From: Neisseria mucosa | GTDB taxonomy: Bacteria > Pseudomonadota > Gammaproteobacteria > Burkholderiales > Neisseriaceae | Direction: 5' to 3' | Assembly (NCBI RefSeq): GCF_003044445.1 | Contig: NZ_POWX01000018.1 | Coordinates: 1 to 50,769 of the forward strand | DNA length: 50,769 nucleotides | Part shown: piece after piece, positions 15,641 to 23,444 of the stretch | How positions within the stretch are numbered: the stretch's first letter is position 1 | Layout: each line of letters starts with the position of its first letter | Notes under the pieces: model-generated | Seen by the model: the letters and a program-made list of their open reading frames with translations, nothing else | What the model was told of the DNA's origin: nothing | The model's database searches: none | Translations under genes and position numbers: made by a program

Positions 15641-15834
15641 GGATAAACACGGATATAAACAGAATTTCGATATAAATTTTGTTGCTCTTTAGAGAAGGTG
15701 AGCATATCTAGAGTATTACTATTATCAAGATTTGAAAAACATAAATCTATATAGATTCTTTTTCCACTTGGTTTCAATGCTTCAGGAATTTGTTTTTTAT
15801 TACATGGCTTATACATATATATCGTGACTTTCAA
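15625..15834 (-). CDS. N-terminal part of the pentapeptide-channel gene, ending at the poly-A tract
   Basis: A 69-codon frame starting at a TTG (15834) or, more plausibly, an ATG at 15816. It ends ...IRVYPEKKK and stops at TAA immediately after an 11-A run. It has no recognised domain. Because the pentapeptide frame resumes in register after a +1 change in this run, I read it as the 5' part of the same gene in an off phase or frameshifted state. It begins 40 bp below the uvrA stop on the same strand, without a visible terminator between. Confidence 0.5.
   Translation of the reverse strand: MKVTIYMYKPCNKKQIPEALKPSGKRIYIDLCFSNLDNSNTLDMLTFSKEQQNLYRNSVYIRVYPEKKK
15628..15638 (-). repeat. Homopolymer A11 tract at the frame junction
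   Basis: Eleven T on the plus strand (A on the coding strand) lie exactly where the 69-codon frame stops and the pentapeptide frame becomes open. Tracts of this length are prone to slipped-strand change and to transcriptional slippage, but also to sequencing error. Confidence 0.85.
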
Positions 15835-15873
15835 TTCTAGGTAAATATATAGCAGGCAACATATTTAGAATAT

Positions 15874-18744
15874 TTATAGAATAAATTTCAAATACTTCCC
15901 AGTATAACTCCCCTTAACCTTCGCCACCTGCTCAGGGCTACCTGAAGCAATAATCCTCCCCCCGCCATCACCACCTTCCGGCCCCAAATCCACAATCCAA
16001 TCCGCGGTTTTAATCACATCCAGATTATGCTCGATAATCACAATCGAGTTGCCTTTGCCTTTCAGACGACCTATCACTTCCAGCAATAGGGCGATATCGG
16101 CGAAGTGCAGGCCGGTGGTGGGTTCGTCGAGGATGTAGAGCGTTCTGCCGGTGTCGCGTTTGGAGAGTTCCAAGGCGAGTTTGACGCGCTGGGCTTCGCC
16201 GCCGGAGAGGGTGGTGGCGGACTGGCCGAGGCGGATGTAGCCGAGGCCTACGTCCATTAGGGTTTGCAGTTTGCGCGATACGGTGGGGACGGCATCGAAA
16301 AATTCGCGGGCTTCTTCGACGGTCATGTCGAGGACTTGGCTGATGTTTTTGCCTTTGTATTGGATTTCGAGGGTTTCGCGGTTGTAGCGTTTGCCGTGGC
16401 AGACTTCGCAGGGGACGTACACGTCAGGCAGGAAGTGCATTTCGACTTTAATCACGCCGTCGCCTTGGCAGGCTTCGCAGCGGCCGCCTTTAACGTTGAA
16501 GGAGAATCTGCCGACGTTGTAGCCGCGTTCGCGGGAGAGGGGTACACCGGCGAAGAGTTCGCGGATGGGGGTGAACAGGCCGGTGTAGGTGGCGGGGTTG
16601 GAACGCGGGGTGCGGCCGATGGGGGATTGGTCGACGTTGATGACTTTGTCGAGGTGTTCGAGGCCACGGATGTCGTCGTATGGGGCGGGTTCTTCTTGGG
16701 CGCGGTTGAGTTCGCGGGCGGTGATTTTGGCGAGGGTGTCGTTAATCAGGGTGGATTTGCCGCTGCCGGATACGCCGGTGATGCAGGTAATCAAACCGAG
16801 CGGCAGTTCGAGGGTTACGTTTTTGAGGTTGTTGCCGCGCGCGCCTTTGAGGACGAGCATTCGGTCGGGATTGACGGGCGTGCGTTCAGACGGCACGGCA
16901 ATGGATTTTTTGCCGCTGAGGTATTGTCCGGTAATGGATTTTTCGCATATGGCGACGTTTTCGGGCGTATCGGCAATCAGTACGTTGCCGCCGTGTTCGC
17001 CTGCGCCGGGGCCCATATCGACGACGAAATCGGCTTCGCGGATGGCGTCTTCGTCGTGTTCGACCACAATCACGCTGTTGCCTAAATCGCGCAGGCGTTT
17101 GAGTGTGGCGAGCAGGCGGTCGTTGTCGCGCTGGTGCAGGCCGATGGAGGGTTCGTCCAAAACGTACATCACGCCGGTCAGGCCGCTGCCGATTTGGCTG
17201 GCGAGGCGGATGCGCTGGGCTTCGCCGCCGGAGAGGGTTTCGGCGGAGCGGGAGAGATTGAGGTAATCCAGCCCGACGTTAATCAGGAAGCCGAGGCGCT
17301 CGGTGATTTCTTTGAGGATTTTTTCGGCGATTTGTTTTTTGTTGCCGTCCAAATCCAGCGTTTCAAAAAAGTGGTGGGTTTTGGTCAGCGGCCAGGCGGA
17401 GACTTCGTGCAAGGGTTCGCCGCTGACGTAAACGTAGCGCGCTTCTTTGCGCAAACGTGCGCCGCCGCAGCTCGGGCAGGCGCGGTGGTTTTGGTATTCG
17501 CGCAGTTTTTCGCGCACGGTTTCGTTGTCGGTTTCGCGGTAGCGGCGTTCGAGATTGGGGATGATGCCTTCGAAGGCGTGGCTGCGGTTGAAGGTGGTGC
17601 CGCGTTCGGACAGGTAAGTAAAATCAATGACTTCTTTGCCCGAGCCGTGCAGCACGACTTTTTTGACTTTTTCAGGTAGCGTTTCCCAAGCAGCCTGCAC
17701 ATCGAAACCGTAATGCCGCGCTAATGATTGAATCATTTGGAAATAGAATTGGTTGCGCTTATCCCAGCCGTCAATCGCGCCCGTTGCCAACGACAATTCG
17801 GGATGCGCGACTACTTTTTCGGGGTCGAAGAAATTGGTGTTGCCCAAGCCGTCGCAAGTCGGGCAGGAACCCATCGGGTTGTTGAACGAAAAAAGGCGAG
17901 GCTCTAATTCGGGCAGGCTGTACGAACACACGGGGCAGGCGAAACGCGCGGAAAACCAATGCTCTTCGCCGCTGTCCATCTCCATCGCCAGCGCGCGCTC
18001 GTTGCCGTGGCGCAGCGCGGTTTCAAAACTTTCCGCCAGCCGCTGCTTGATGTCCGCCTTCACTTTCACGCGGTCGATGACCACGTCGATATTGTGCTTG
18101 ATGTTTTTTTCCAGCTTCGGCACTTCGTCCAACTGATAGACCTCGCCGTCCACGCGCACCCGCGCAAAACCCTGCGCCTGCAAGTCGGCAAAGAAATCGA
18201 CAAACTCGCCCTTACGCTCGCGCACCGCCGGTGCCAGAATCATCACGCGCGTGTCTTCCGGCAGCTTCAACACGGCATCGACCATCTGCGATACGGTCTG
18301 GCTCGACAGCGGCAGATTGTGTTCGGGGCAATACGGTGTGCCGACGCGGGCGTACAAAAGGCGTAGGTAATCATGGATTTCCGTTACCGTGCCGACGGTG
18401 GAACGCGGGTTGTGGCTGGTGGATTTCTGCTCGATGGAAATTGCGGGCGACAGGCCTTCGATCAAATCGACATCGGGCTTGTCCATCATCTGCAAAAACT
18501 GCCGCGCATAGGCGGACAGGCTCTCGACATAACGCCGCTGCCCTTCGGCATACAGCGTGTCAAACGCCAGCGACGATTTGCCGCTGCCCGACAGCCCCGT
18601 GACCACTACCAGCTTGTGGCGCGGAATGTCCAAATCAACGTTTTTCAAATTATGCGTGCGTGCGCCGCGGATGCGGATGGTGTCGTTGTCGCGGGCTTCT
18701 GAACGGGGAGTTTTGCTGTCGTTTTGATGATGGTGGTTGCACAT
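15874..18744 (-). CDS. uvrA: Excinuclease ABC subunit A
   Basis: 956 residues, the damage-recognition ATPase of nucleotide excision repair. It has two ABC modules: Walker A GLSGSGKSSLAFDTL near the N-terminus and GVSGSGKSTLINDTL in the second half, each with LSGGEAQR signatures. There are two zinc modules, CPVCSY...CPTCDG and CEACQGDG...CEVCHGKR. The length is normal. The N-terminal MCNHHHQNDS is His-rich and unlike the usual start. It is divergent from psd. No SOS box was identified upstream. Confidence 0.95.
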   Translation of the reverse strand: MCNHHHQNDSKTPRSEARDNDTIRIRGARTHNLKNVDLDIPRHKLVVVTGLSGSGKSSLAFDTLYAEGQRRYVESLSAYARQFLQMMDKPDVDLIEGLSPAISIEQKSTSHNPRSTVGTVTEIHDYLRLLYARVGTPYCPEHNLPLSSQTVSQMVDAVLKLPEDTRVMILAPAVRERKGEFVDFFADLQAQGFARVRVDGEVYQLDEVPKLEKNIKHNIDVVIDRVKVKADIKQRLAESFETALRHGNERALAMEMDSGEEHWFSARFACPVCSYSLPELEPRLFSFNNPMGSCPTCDGLGNTNFFDPEKVVAHPELSLATGAIDGWDKRNQFYFQMIQSLARHYGFDVQAAWETLPEKVKKVVLHGSGKEVIDFTYLSERGTTFNRSHAFEGIIPNLERRYRETDNETVREKLREYQNHRACPSCGGARLRKEARYVYVSGEPLHEVSAWPLTKTHHFFETLDLDGNKKQIAEKILKEITERLGFLINVGLDYLNLSRSAETLSGGEAQRIRLASQIGSGLTGVMYVLDEPSIGLHQRDNDRLLATLKRLRDLGNSVIVVEHDEDAIREADFVVDMGPGAGEHGGNVLIADTPENVAICEKSITGQYLSGKKSIAVPSERTPVNPDRMLVLKGARGNNLKNVTLELPLGLITCITGVSGSGKSTLINDTLAKITARELNRAQEEPAPYDDIRGLEHLDKVINVDQSPIGRTPRSNPATYTGLFTPIRELFAGVPLSRERGYNVGRFSFNVKGGRCEACQGDGVIKVEMHFLPDVYVPCEVCHGKRYNRETLEIQYKGKNISQVLDMTVEEAREFFDAVPTVSRKLQTLMDVGLGYIRLGQSATTLSGGEAQRVKLALELSKRDTGRTLYILDEPTTGLHFADIALLLEVIGRLKGKGNSIVIIEHNLDVIKTADWIVDLGPEGGDGGGRIIASGSPEQVAKVKGSYTGKYLKFIL

Positions 18745-18817
18745 GGTCGGACTGTCTTAAGCGGCTAAAATAAAACGGCTATTGTAACACTTTTCGCTTG
18801 GGTTTCAGATTGCGGCA

Positions 18818-18858
18818 GGTCGTCTGAAAAGCAGAGGAGACAGGTTTTCAGACGACCT
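18818..18858. repeat. DUS inverted repeat between divergent uvrA and psd
   Basis: AGGTCGTCTGAAAA and its partner TTTTCAGACGACCT bracket 13 nt. Both flanking genes read away from it, so it is not at a 3' end. A degenerate third copy (TTCCGTCTGAAAAA) lies at about 18868. Confidence 0.75.
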
Positions 18859-18915
18859 TCTTTCGCATTCCGTCTGAAAAACGGGCGCAGCCGCTAAAAG
18901 CGTATCGGATTCCGT

Positions 18916-18921
18916 TATAAT
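18916..18921 (+). promoter_or_regulatory. Candidate -10 of psd
   Basis: TATAAT lies 42 bp before the psd start. The -35 is weak (GCTAAA at 17 bp). Confidence 0.45.
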
Positions 18922-18963
18922 GGCGGCGATTTGAATAAAATTTGAATAGAAAAGGATTAATTT

Positions 18964-19764
18964 ATGAACCGTCTATACCCCCACCCGATTATCGCCCGCG
19001 AGGGCTGGCCGTTTATCGGCGGCGGTTTGGTATTGAGTTTGCTGGTGTCTGCCTGCTGCGGCTGGTGGTCGCTGCCGTTTTGGATTTTCACCGTATTTGC
19101 CCTGCAATTTTTCCGCGACCCCTCCCGAGAAATCCCGCAAGACCCCGAAGCGATTTTAAGCCCCGTTGACGGACGCATCGTCGTCGTCGAACGTGCGCGC
19201 GATCCTTACCGTAATACCGAAGCGTTGAAAATCAGCGTGTTCATGAACGTTTTCAACGTCCACTCGCAAAAATCGCCCGCCGACTGCACCGTAACCGCCG
19301 CCGAATACAATAAAGGTAAATTCCTCAACGCCGATTTGGACAAAGCCAGTACAGAAAACGAACGCAACGCCGTACTGGCGACTACTGCTTCAGGTCGAGA
19401 AATTACCTTCGTCCAAGTCGCAGGCTTGGTTGCCCGCCGTATTTTGTGTTACACCAAAGTGGGTGAAAAATTGACCCGCGGCGAACGCTACGGCTTTATC
19501 CGCTTCGGTTCGCGCGTCGATATGTATCTGCCGGTTGACGCGCAGGCACAAGTTGCCATCGGCGACAAAGTAACCGGCGTACGCACCGTTTTGGCACGCC
19601 TGCCGCTTCAAGGCCCTGAAACTGCGGTACCGACTGAAACCACAACCGCCGCACAAACGGAAACAACCGCTCCGGCGCAAACTGCTGCCGAAGTTGCTCA
19701 ATCCGAAATCGAAGCGGCTGCCGATAAAGTCCGCAATGCCGCCAAGCAGGCTTTAAAAGATTAA
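18964..19764 (+). CDS. psd: Phosphatidylserine decarboxylase proenzyme
   Basis: 266 residues. It converts phosphatidylserine to phosphatidylethanolamine at the inner membrane. The start at 18964 has AAAAGGA upstream. An N-terminal membrane anchor (residues ~15-45) is followed by LSPVDGRIV, NVFNVHSQKSP and the self-cleavage region GERYGFIRFGSRVDMYLP, where cleavage before the Ser of GS forms the pyruvoyl group, as in the short PSD-A type. After the catalytic domain, the last ~50 residues are an unusual Thr/Glu/Ala-rich tail (ETTTAAQTETTAPAQ...) that may be disordered. Confidence 0.92.
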   Translation: MNRLYPHPIIAREGWPFIGGGLVLSLLVSACCGWWSLPFWIFTVFALQFFRDPSREIPQDPEAILSPVDGRIVVVERARDPYRNTEALKISVFMNVFNVHSQKSPADCTVTAAEYNKGKFLNADLDKASTENERNAVLATTASGREITFVQVAGLVARRILCYTKVGEKLTRGERYGFIRFGSRVDMYLPVDAQAQVAIGDKVTGVRTVLARLPLQGPETAVPTETTTAAQTETTAPAQTAAEVAQSEIEAAADKVRNAAKQALKD

Positions 19765-19779
19765 CATTCCTACAAACAA

Positions 19780-19838
19780 AAAAGGTCGTCTGAAAATGAG
19801 TTGAGCGGGTCGCGCTCAAACTTTTCAGACGACCTTTT
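19780..19838 (+). terminator. DUS inverted-repeat terminator after psd
   Basis: AAAAGGTCGTCTGAAAA pairs with TTTTCAGACGACCTTTTT. The loop itself carries GAGCG/CGCTC, extending the hairpin. Confidence 0.85.
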
Positions 19839-19913
19839 TATATGGCTGCAAGGTCAAAAGACATCCGTCCTTACCATCCCCTGCCCGAATATCCCGAACC
19901 TTGCGGAACATAG

Positions 19914-20070
19914 TATAGTGGATTAAATTTAAATCAGGACAAGGCGACGAAGCCGCAGACAGTACAGATAGTACGGAACCGATTCACTTGGTGCTTCAGC
20001 ACCTTAGAGAATCGTTCTCTTTGAGCTAAGGCGAGGAAACGCCGTACTGGTTTAAAGTTAATACACTATA
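19914..20070. repeat. Correia element (CREE/NEMIS), full-length 157 bp form
   Basis: It begins TATAGTGGATTAAATTT and ends AATACACTATA, with the internal GACAAGGCGACGAAGCCGC and GCCGTACTGG segments of Correia elements. The middle contains the extra ~50 bp block (CCGATTCACTTGGTGCTTCA...) found only in long forms, where IHF binding has been described. One terminal repeat base differs (AATACAC instead of AATCCAC). It supplies the end of the lipoprotein gene at 20026. Confidence 0.93.
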
Positions 20071-20340
20071 ACCACCCTCTTCCGATGCAGGCGGATAAGA
20101 ACCCGGATACAGACCGTCGTCTGAAACAGGACGGCGGTTTTTGCCTTTATCCTTTTCTCTGTCTTTCTTTTTGTCCCTGTCGGGAATGGCGGCATCAATG
20201 ACTGCGCCCGTACCTTTGACGACAACCTTGCCCGCCGTCATGACGGTCGTTGCCGCCAAATCGACCGCCGCCCTGACGACGCAGCCGTTCAGCGCAAGGC
20301 AGACCAAAGGCAGAAGCAAGGTTTTCATCTTTATTTTCAT
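20026..20340 (-). CDS. Lipoprotein whose C-terminus is encoded by a Correia element
   Basis: About 104 residues from the ATG at 20340, chosen because it overlaps the upstream stop as ATGA. The signal peptide MKTLLLPLVCLALNG ends in a lipobox Cys (LNGC). The mature part has a hydrophobic Val/Ala/Thr segment (VDLAATTVMTAGKVVVKG) then a Lys/Asp/Arg-rich tail (DRDKKKDREKDKGKNRR). The last 14 codons (YSVLTLNQYGVSSP) and the stop come from the Correia element, so the native C-terminus has been replaced. Function unknown. Translationally coupled to the gene at 20337-20675. Confidence 0.75.
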   Translation of the reverse strand: MKIKMKTLLLPLVCLALNGCVVRAAVDLAATTVMTAGKVVVKGTGAVIDAAIPDRDKKKDREKDKGKNRRPVSDDGLYPGSYPPASEEGGYSVLTLNQYGVSSP

Positions 20341-20675
20341 GAATGCGAACATCCGCAATAGCCGTCATGCCCGCCATCGCAGCCCGCCGCGTGTTCGTGC
20401 CACGCGTCATCGTCGCCGTCAAACTCTTCCATTTCGTCAAACTCGCCGTTTTCGACCAATTCGACCAGCTCTTCCAAACTTTGCGCCCCTTCCACCCAAA
20501 AACACGGAATATCGGGCGGCGTATCGGGTGCCAGCAGTGCTGCATTACCCTCGTGCCAAGCTATCCAATAGCCGTTGGCCGTTTGAACAAATTGCGCGTC
20601 GGGATGAATGGTTTCGCCTTCGGTGCCAACCAGCATACGCTCGGCAATTTCAGTCTGATAAGGCAGGATGTTCAT
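20337..20675 (-). CDS. Small acidic protein with Cys/His-rich C-terminus, unknown function
   Basis: 112 residues from the ATG at 20675 (MNILPYQTEIAERM), preferred over an open 34-codon extension because AAGAAGA precedes it. A compact N-terminal domain (FVQTANGYWIAWHEGN) is followed by an acidic stretch (EFDEMEEFDGDDD) and a tail HEHAAGCDGGHDGYCGCSHS with seven potential metal ligands. The tail suggests metal binding or storage, which is an inference. It overlaps the downstream lipoprotein by 4 bp. Confidence 0.7.
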   Translation of the reverse strand: MNILPYQTEIAERMLVGTEGETIHPDAQFVQTANGYWIAWHEGNAALLAPDTPPDIPCFWVEGAQSLEELVELVENGEFDEMEEFDGDDDAWHEHAAGCDGGHDGYCGCSHS

Positions 20676-20820
20676 AATCTTCTTTCTACGGTCGGTAAAA
20701 TCCATATTGTAGCCGAAATTTCTACTCTCATTGCGTCCCGCCCATTCCTGCTTGAAGCTTTGTTTCAGGCGGCGCATAATTCCCGCTTATTTTCAATAAA
20801 TTCACTGCAAAGGAAATCGG

Positions 20821-22002
20821 ATGCAAAACTACCTGACCCCCAATTTTTCATTTGCTCCCATGATTCCCGAACGCGCCCTCGGTAGCCGCGTCTGGGATAC
20901 CGAAGGGCGCGAATACATCGACTTGTCGGGCGGTATCGCGGTCAACGCACTGGGACACTGCCATCCCGATTTGGTTGCCGCGCTGGCGGAGCAGTCGCAA
21001 AAATTGTGGCACATTTCCAATATCTACACGACCAAGCCAGCGCAGGAATTGGCGCAAAAGCTGGTAGAGCATACATTCGCCGACAAAGTGTTTTTCTGCA
21101 ATTCCGGCGCGGAAGCCAACGAAGCCGCGCTGAAACTGGCACGAAAATACGGGCGCGATCATTTTGGCGGACACAAAACCGAAATTATCTCCTGCCTGAA
21201 CAGCTTCCACGGCCGTACGCTGTTTACCGTCTCAGTCGGCGGCCAGCCCAAATACAGCAAAGACTATGCGCCGCTGCCGCAAGGCATTACCCACGTTCCG
21301 TTCAACGATATTGCCGCATTGGAAGCCGCCATCAGCGAAAACACCTGCGCCGTAATCATCGAGCCGATTCAGGGCGAAAGCGGCATCCTGCCCGCCACGC
21401 AGGAATATCTGCAAGCCGCGCGCCGTTTGTGTGATGAACACGGCGCATTGCTGATTTTAGACGAAGTGCAAACCGGTATGGGGCACACAGGCAAACTGTT
21501 CGCCTACGAACATTACGGCATTACGCCCGATATTCTCAGTTCCGCCAAAGCATTAGGCGGCGGCTTCCCCATCGGCGCGATTCTGACCACTGACAAAATC
21601 GCTCCGACCTTCGGGCCGGGGACGCACGGTTCGACTTTCGGCGGCAATCCGATGGCGTGCGCCGTCGGCAGTCGCGCGTTCGATATTATTAATGCCCCCG
21701 AAACCTTGGCTTATGTCGAAAAACAAGGACAAAAACTTCAGACGACCTTGCGGGAATTGGGCGAGAAAACCGGCGTATTTAAAGAAGTCCGCGGCATGGG
21801 GCTGCTCATCGGCTGCGTACTGTCAGACAAATACCAAGGTCGCGCTTCGGAAATCACCGCCGCTGCATTGAAACACGGCTTGATGGTATTGGTCGCCGGA
21901 GCCGACGTCATGCGCTTTGCTCCCAGTCTGCTGCTAAACGATGAAGATATGGCGGAAGGTCTGAAACGCTTGGAGGCCGCATTAACGGAATGGATAGCCT
22001 GA
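20821..22002 (+). CDS. argD: Acetylornithine / succinyldiaminopimelate aminotransferase
   Basis: 393 residues, a class III PLP aminotransferase of arginine synthesis that often doubles as DapC in lysine synthesis. Visible motifs: FCNSGAEANEAALKLARKY (phosphate and PLP contacts), ILDEVQTGMGHTGKLFA (the Asp holding the pyridine N), and SSAKALGGGFPIGA with the PLP lysine at 243. Normal length. AAAGGAAATCGG precedes the ATG. Confidence 0.92.
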   Translation: MQNYLTPNFSFAPMIPERALGSRVWDTEGREYIDLSGGIAVNALGHCHPDLVAALAEQSQKLWHISNIYTTKPAQELAQKLVEHTFADKVFFCNSGAEANEAALKLARKYGRDHFGGHKTEIISCLNSFHGRTLFTVSVGGQPKYSKDYAPLPQGITHVPFNDIAALEAAISENTCAVIIEPIQGESGILPATQEYLQAARRLCDEHGALLILDEVQTGMGHTGKLFAYEHYGITPDILSSAKALGGGFPIGAILTTDKIAPTFGPGTHGSTFGGNPMACAVGSRAFDIINAPETLAYVEKQGQKLQTTLRELGEKTGVFKEVRGMGLLIGCVLSDKYQGRASEITAAALKHGLMVLVAGADVMRFAPSLLLNDEDMAEGLKRLEAALTEWIA

Positions 22003-22076
22003 TTTAAGAAATTACGAACCAAGGCTTTCTTGGCTATTTCAAAAACTTTTATCAATCACCGTGGCTTATTCATATT

Positions 22077-22121
22077 AAAGGTCGTCTGAAAACAAGCAAA
22101 ACAGGTTTTCAGACGACCTTT
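22077..22121 (+). terminator. DUS inverted-repeat terminator after argD
   Basis: AAAGGTCGTCTGAAAAC pairs with GTTTTCAGACGACCTTT. Confidence 0.8.
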
Positions 22122-22254
22122 GTGCGTCTTCCTTTCATCACCTAAAACAACATTTTCCTACATCCCCTGTCATTTGATATTCGTTAAAAAATGCCTTGCC
22201 TATTCGTGTTACGCTTCGCAAACAAATTGATTTTTCAAGGGAAAGGAGCAGTGT

Positions 22255-23190
22255 ATGCCGTCATTGAGAACGCAAATCGCCGGTTTTTCTTTTGACAACT
22301 GTCTGATGAACGCCGCTGGTGTGGCGTGTATGACCGTGGAAGAATTGGAAGAAGTCAGGCAATCCGCCGCGGGCAGCTTCGTCACCAAAACGGCGACGCT
22401 TGAAGCACGGGCGGGCAATCCCGAACCACGTTATCGTGATGTACCGCTGGGCAGCATCAACTCCATGGGTTTGCCGAATCAAGGCATTGATTACTATTTG
22501 GATTATTTGCTGAGCCTTCAAGAATCGCAGCCCGAACGGACATTTTTCCTCTCGCTGGTCGGTATGTCACCCGATGAAACACACACGCTGCTGAAAAAAG
22601 TGCAAAACAGCGGGTTTAAAGGCATTACCGAACTCAACCTTTCCTGTCCGAATGTCCCCGGCAAGCCGCAAATCGCCTACGATTTTGAAACGACCGAGCG
22701 GCTTTTGGGCGAAGCCTTCGGCTACTTCGACAAGCCTTTGGGCATCAAACTGCCGCCGTATTTCGACATCGTCCATTTCGACCAAGCGGCGGAAGTGTTC
22801 AACCGCCATCCGCTGAAATTCGTCAACTGCGTCAATTCCATCGGCAACGGCATGTATATCGAGGACGAATCCGTTGTGATCCGGCCTAAAAACGGCTTTG
22901 GCGGCATAGGCGGCGAATACATCAAACCGACCGCGCTTGCCAACGTCCACGCGTTCTACCAAAGATTGAATCCGTCCATCCAAATCATTGGCACAGGCGG
23001 CGTTTATACCGGTCGCGATGTGTTCGAGCATATCTTGTGCGGCGCGAGCATGGTGCAAATCGGCACGGCGCTGCATCAGCAAGGCGTCGAAGTTTTCGAA
23101 CGCGTTTCGCTTGGCTTGAAAGCCATCATGGCGCAAAAAGGCTACGAGACGCTCGAAGACTTCAAAGGCAAACTGAAATATCTGGGGTAA
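22255..23190 (+). CDS. pyrD: Dihydroorotate dehydrogenase, class 1A (fumarate-type)
   Basis: 311 residues, fourth step of pyrimidine synthesis. The catalytic loop ELNLSCPNVPGKPQIAYDFE holds Cys 131, the active-site base of class 1 enzymes (class 2 uses Ser). The protein is soluble, with no membrane helix, and the SMGLPNQGIDYYLDYL and GTGGVYTGRDVFEHILCGAS segments match the Lactococcus PyrDA (1A) type that uses fumarate as electron acceptor. GGGAAAGGAG precedes the ATG. No pyrK partner lies beside it, which excludes 1B by context. Class 2 is the usual form in Neisseria, so this may be an extra acquired copy. Confidence 0.88.
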   Translation: MPSLRTQIAGFSFDNCLMNAAGVACMTVEELEEVRQSAAGSFVTKTATLEARAGNPEPRYRDVPLGSINSMGLPNQGIDYYLDYLLSLQESQPERTFFLSLVGMSPDETHTLLKKVQNSGFKGITELNLSCPNVPGKPQIAYDFETTERLLGEAFGYFDKPLGIKLPPYFDIVHFDQAAEVFNRHPLKFVNCVNSIGNGMYIEDESVVIRPKNGFGGIGGEYIKPTALANVHAFYQRLNPSIQIIGTGGVYTGRDVFEHILCGASMVQIGTALHQQGVEVFERVSLGLKAIMAQKGYETLEDFKGKLKYLG

Positions 23191-23210
23191 GTCTGCTCAG
23201 ATGAAGGGGA

Positions 23211-23251
23211 AAGGTCGTCTGAAAACCAGAATTGTGCTTTCAGACGACCTT
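23211..23251 (+). terminator. DUS inverted-repeat terminator after pyrD
   Basis: AAGGTCGTCTGAAA pairs with TTTCAGACGACCTT over a 13-nt loop. Confidence 0.8.
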
Positions 23252-23263
23252 AGTATTTTGGAT

Positions 23264-23380
23264 TTAGAAATACTCTTCATCTCCCGAACCCGGGTAACTT
23301 GCTAAACAACCATTTTCTTTATATGCAAAGCTTTTCTGTGCTTTTTGATTGACATCCCATTCCCAAGAACGGTAAGCGGA
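23264..23380 (-). pseudogene. Possible gene remnant (38 coherent codons ending in a stop)
   Basis: On the minus strand the frame reads SAYRSWEWDVNQKAQKSF, continues through a Tyr/Lys stretch and closes CLASYPGSGDEEYF before a TAA. It is cut off upstream by a TGA and has no start. The composition looks protein-like rather than random, so it may be the tail of a lost gene. Family not recognised. Confidence 0.3.
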
Positions 23381-23444
23381 TCAACACCATCTACGAAAGC
23401 GGAACAAACCAATAAGAATCTTTTTCGCTGCCGTATTTTTCCTT

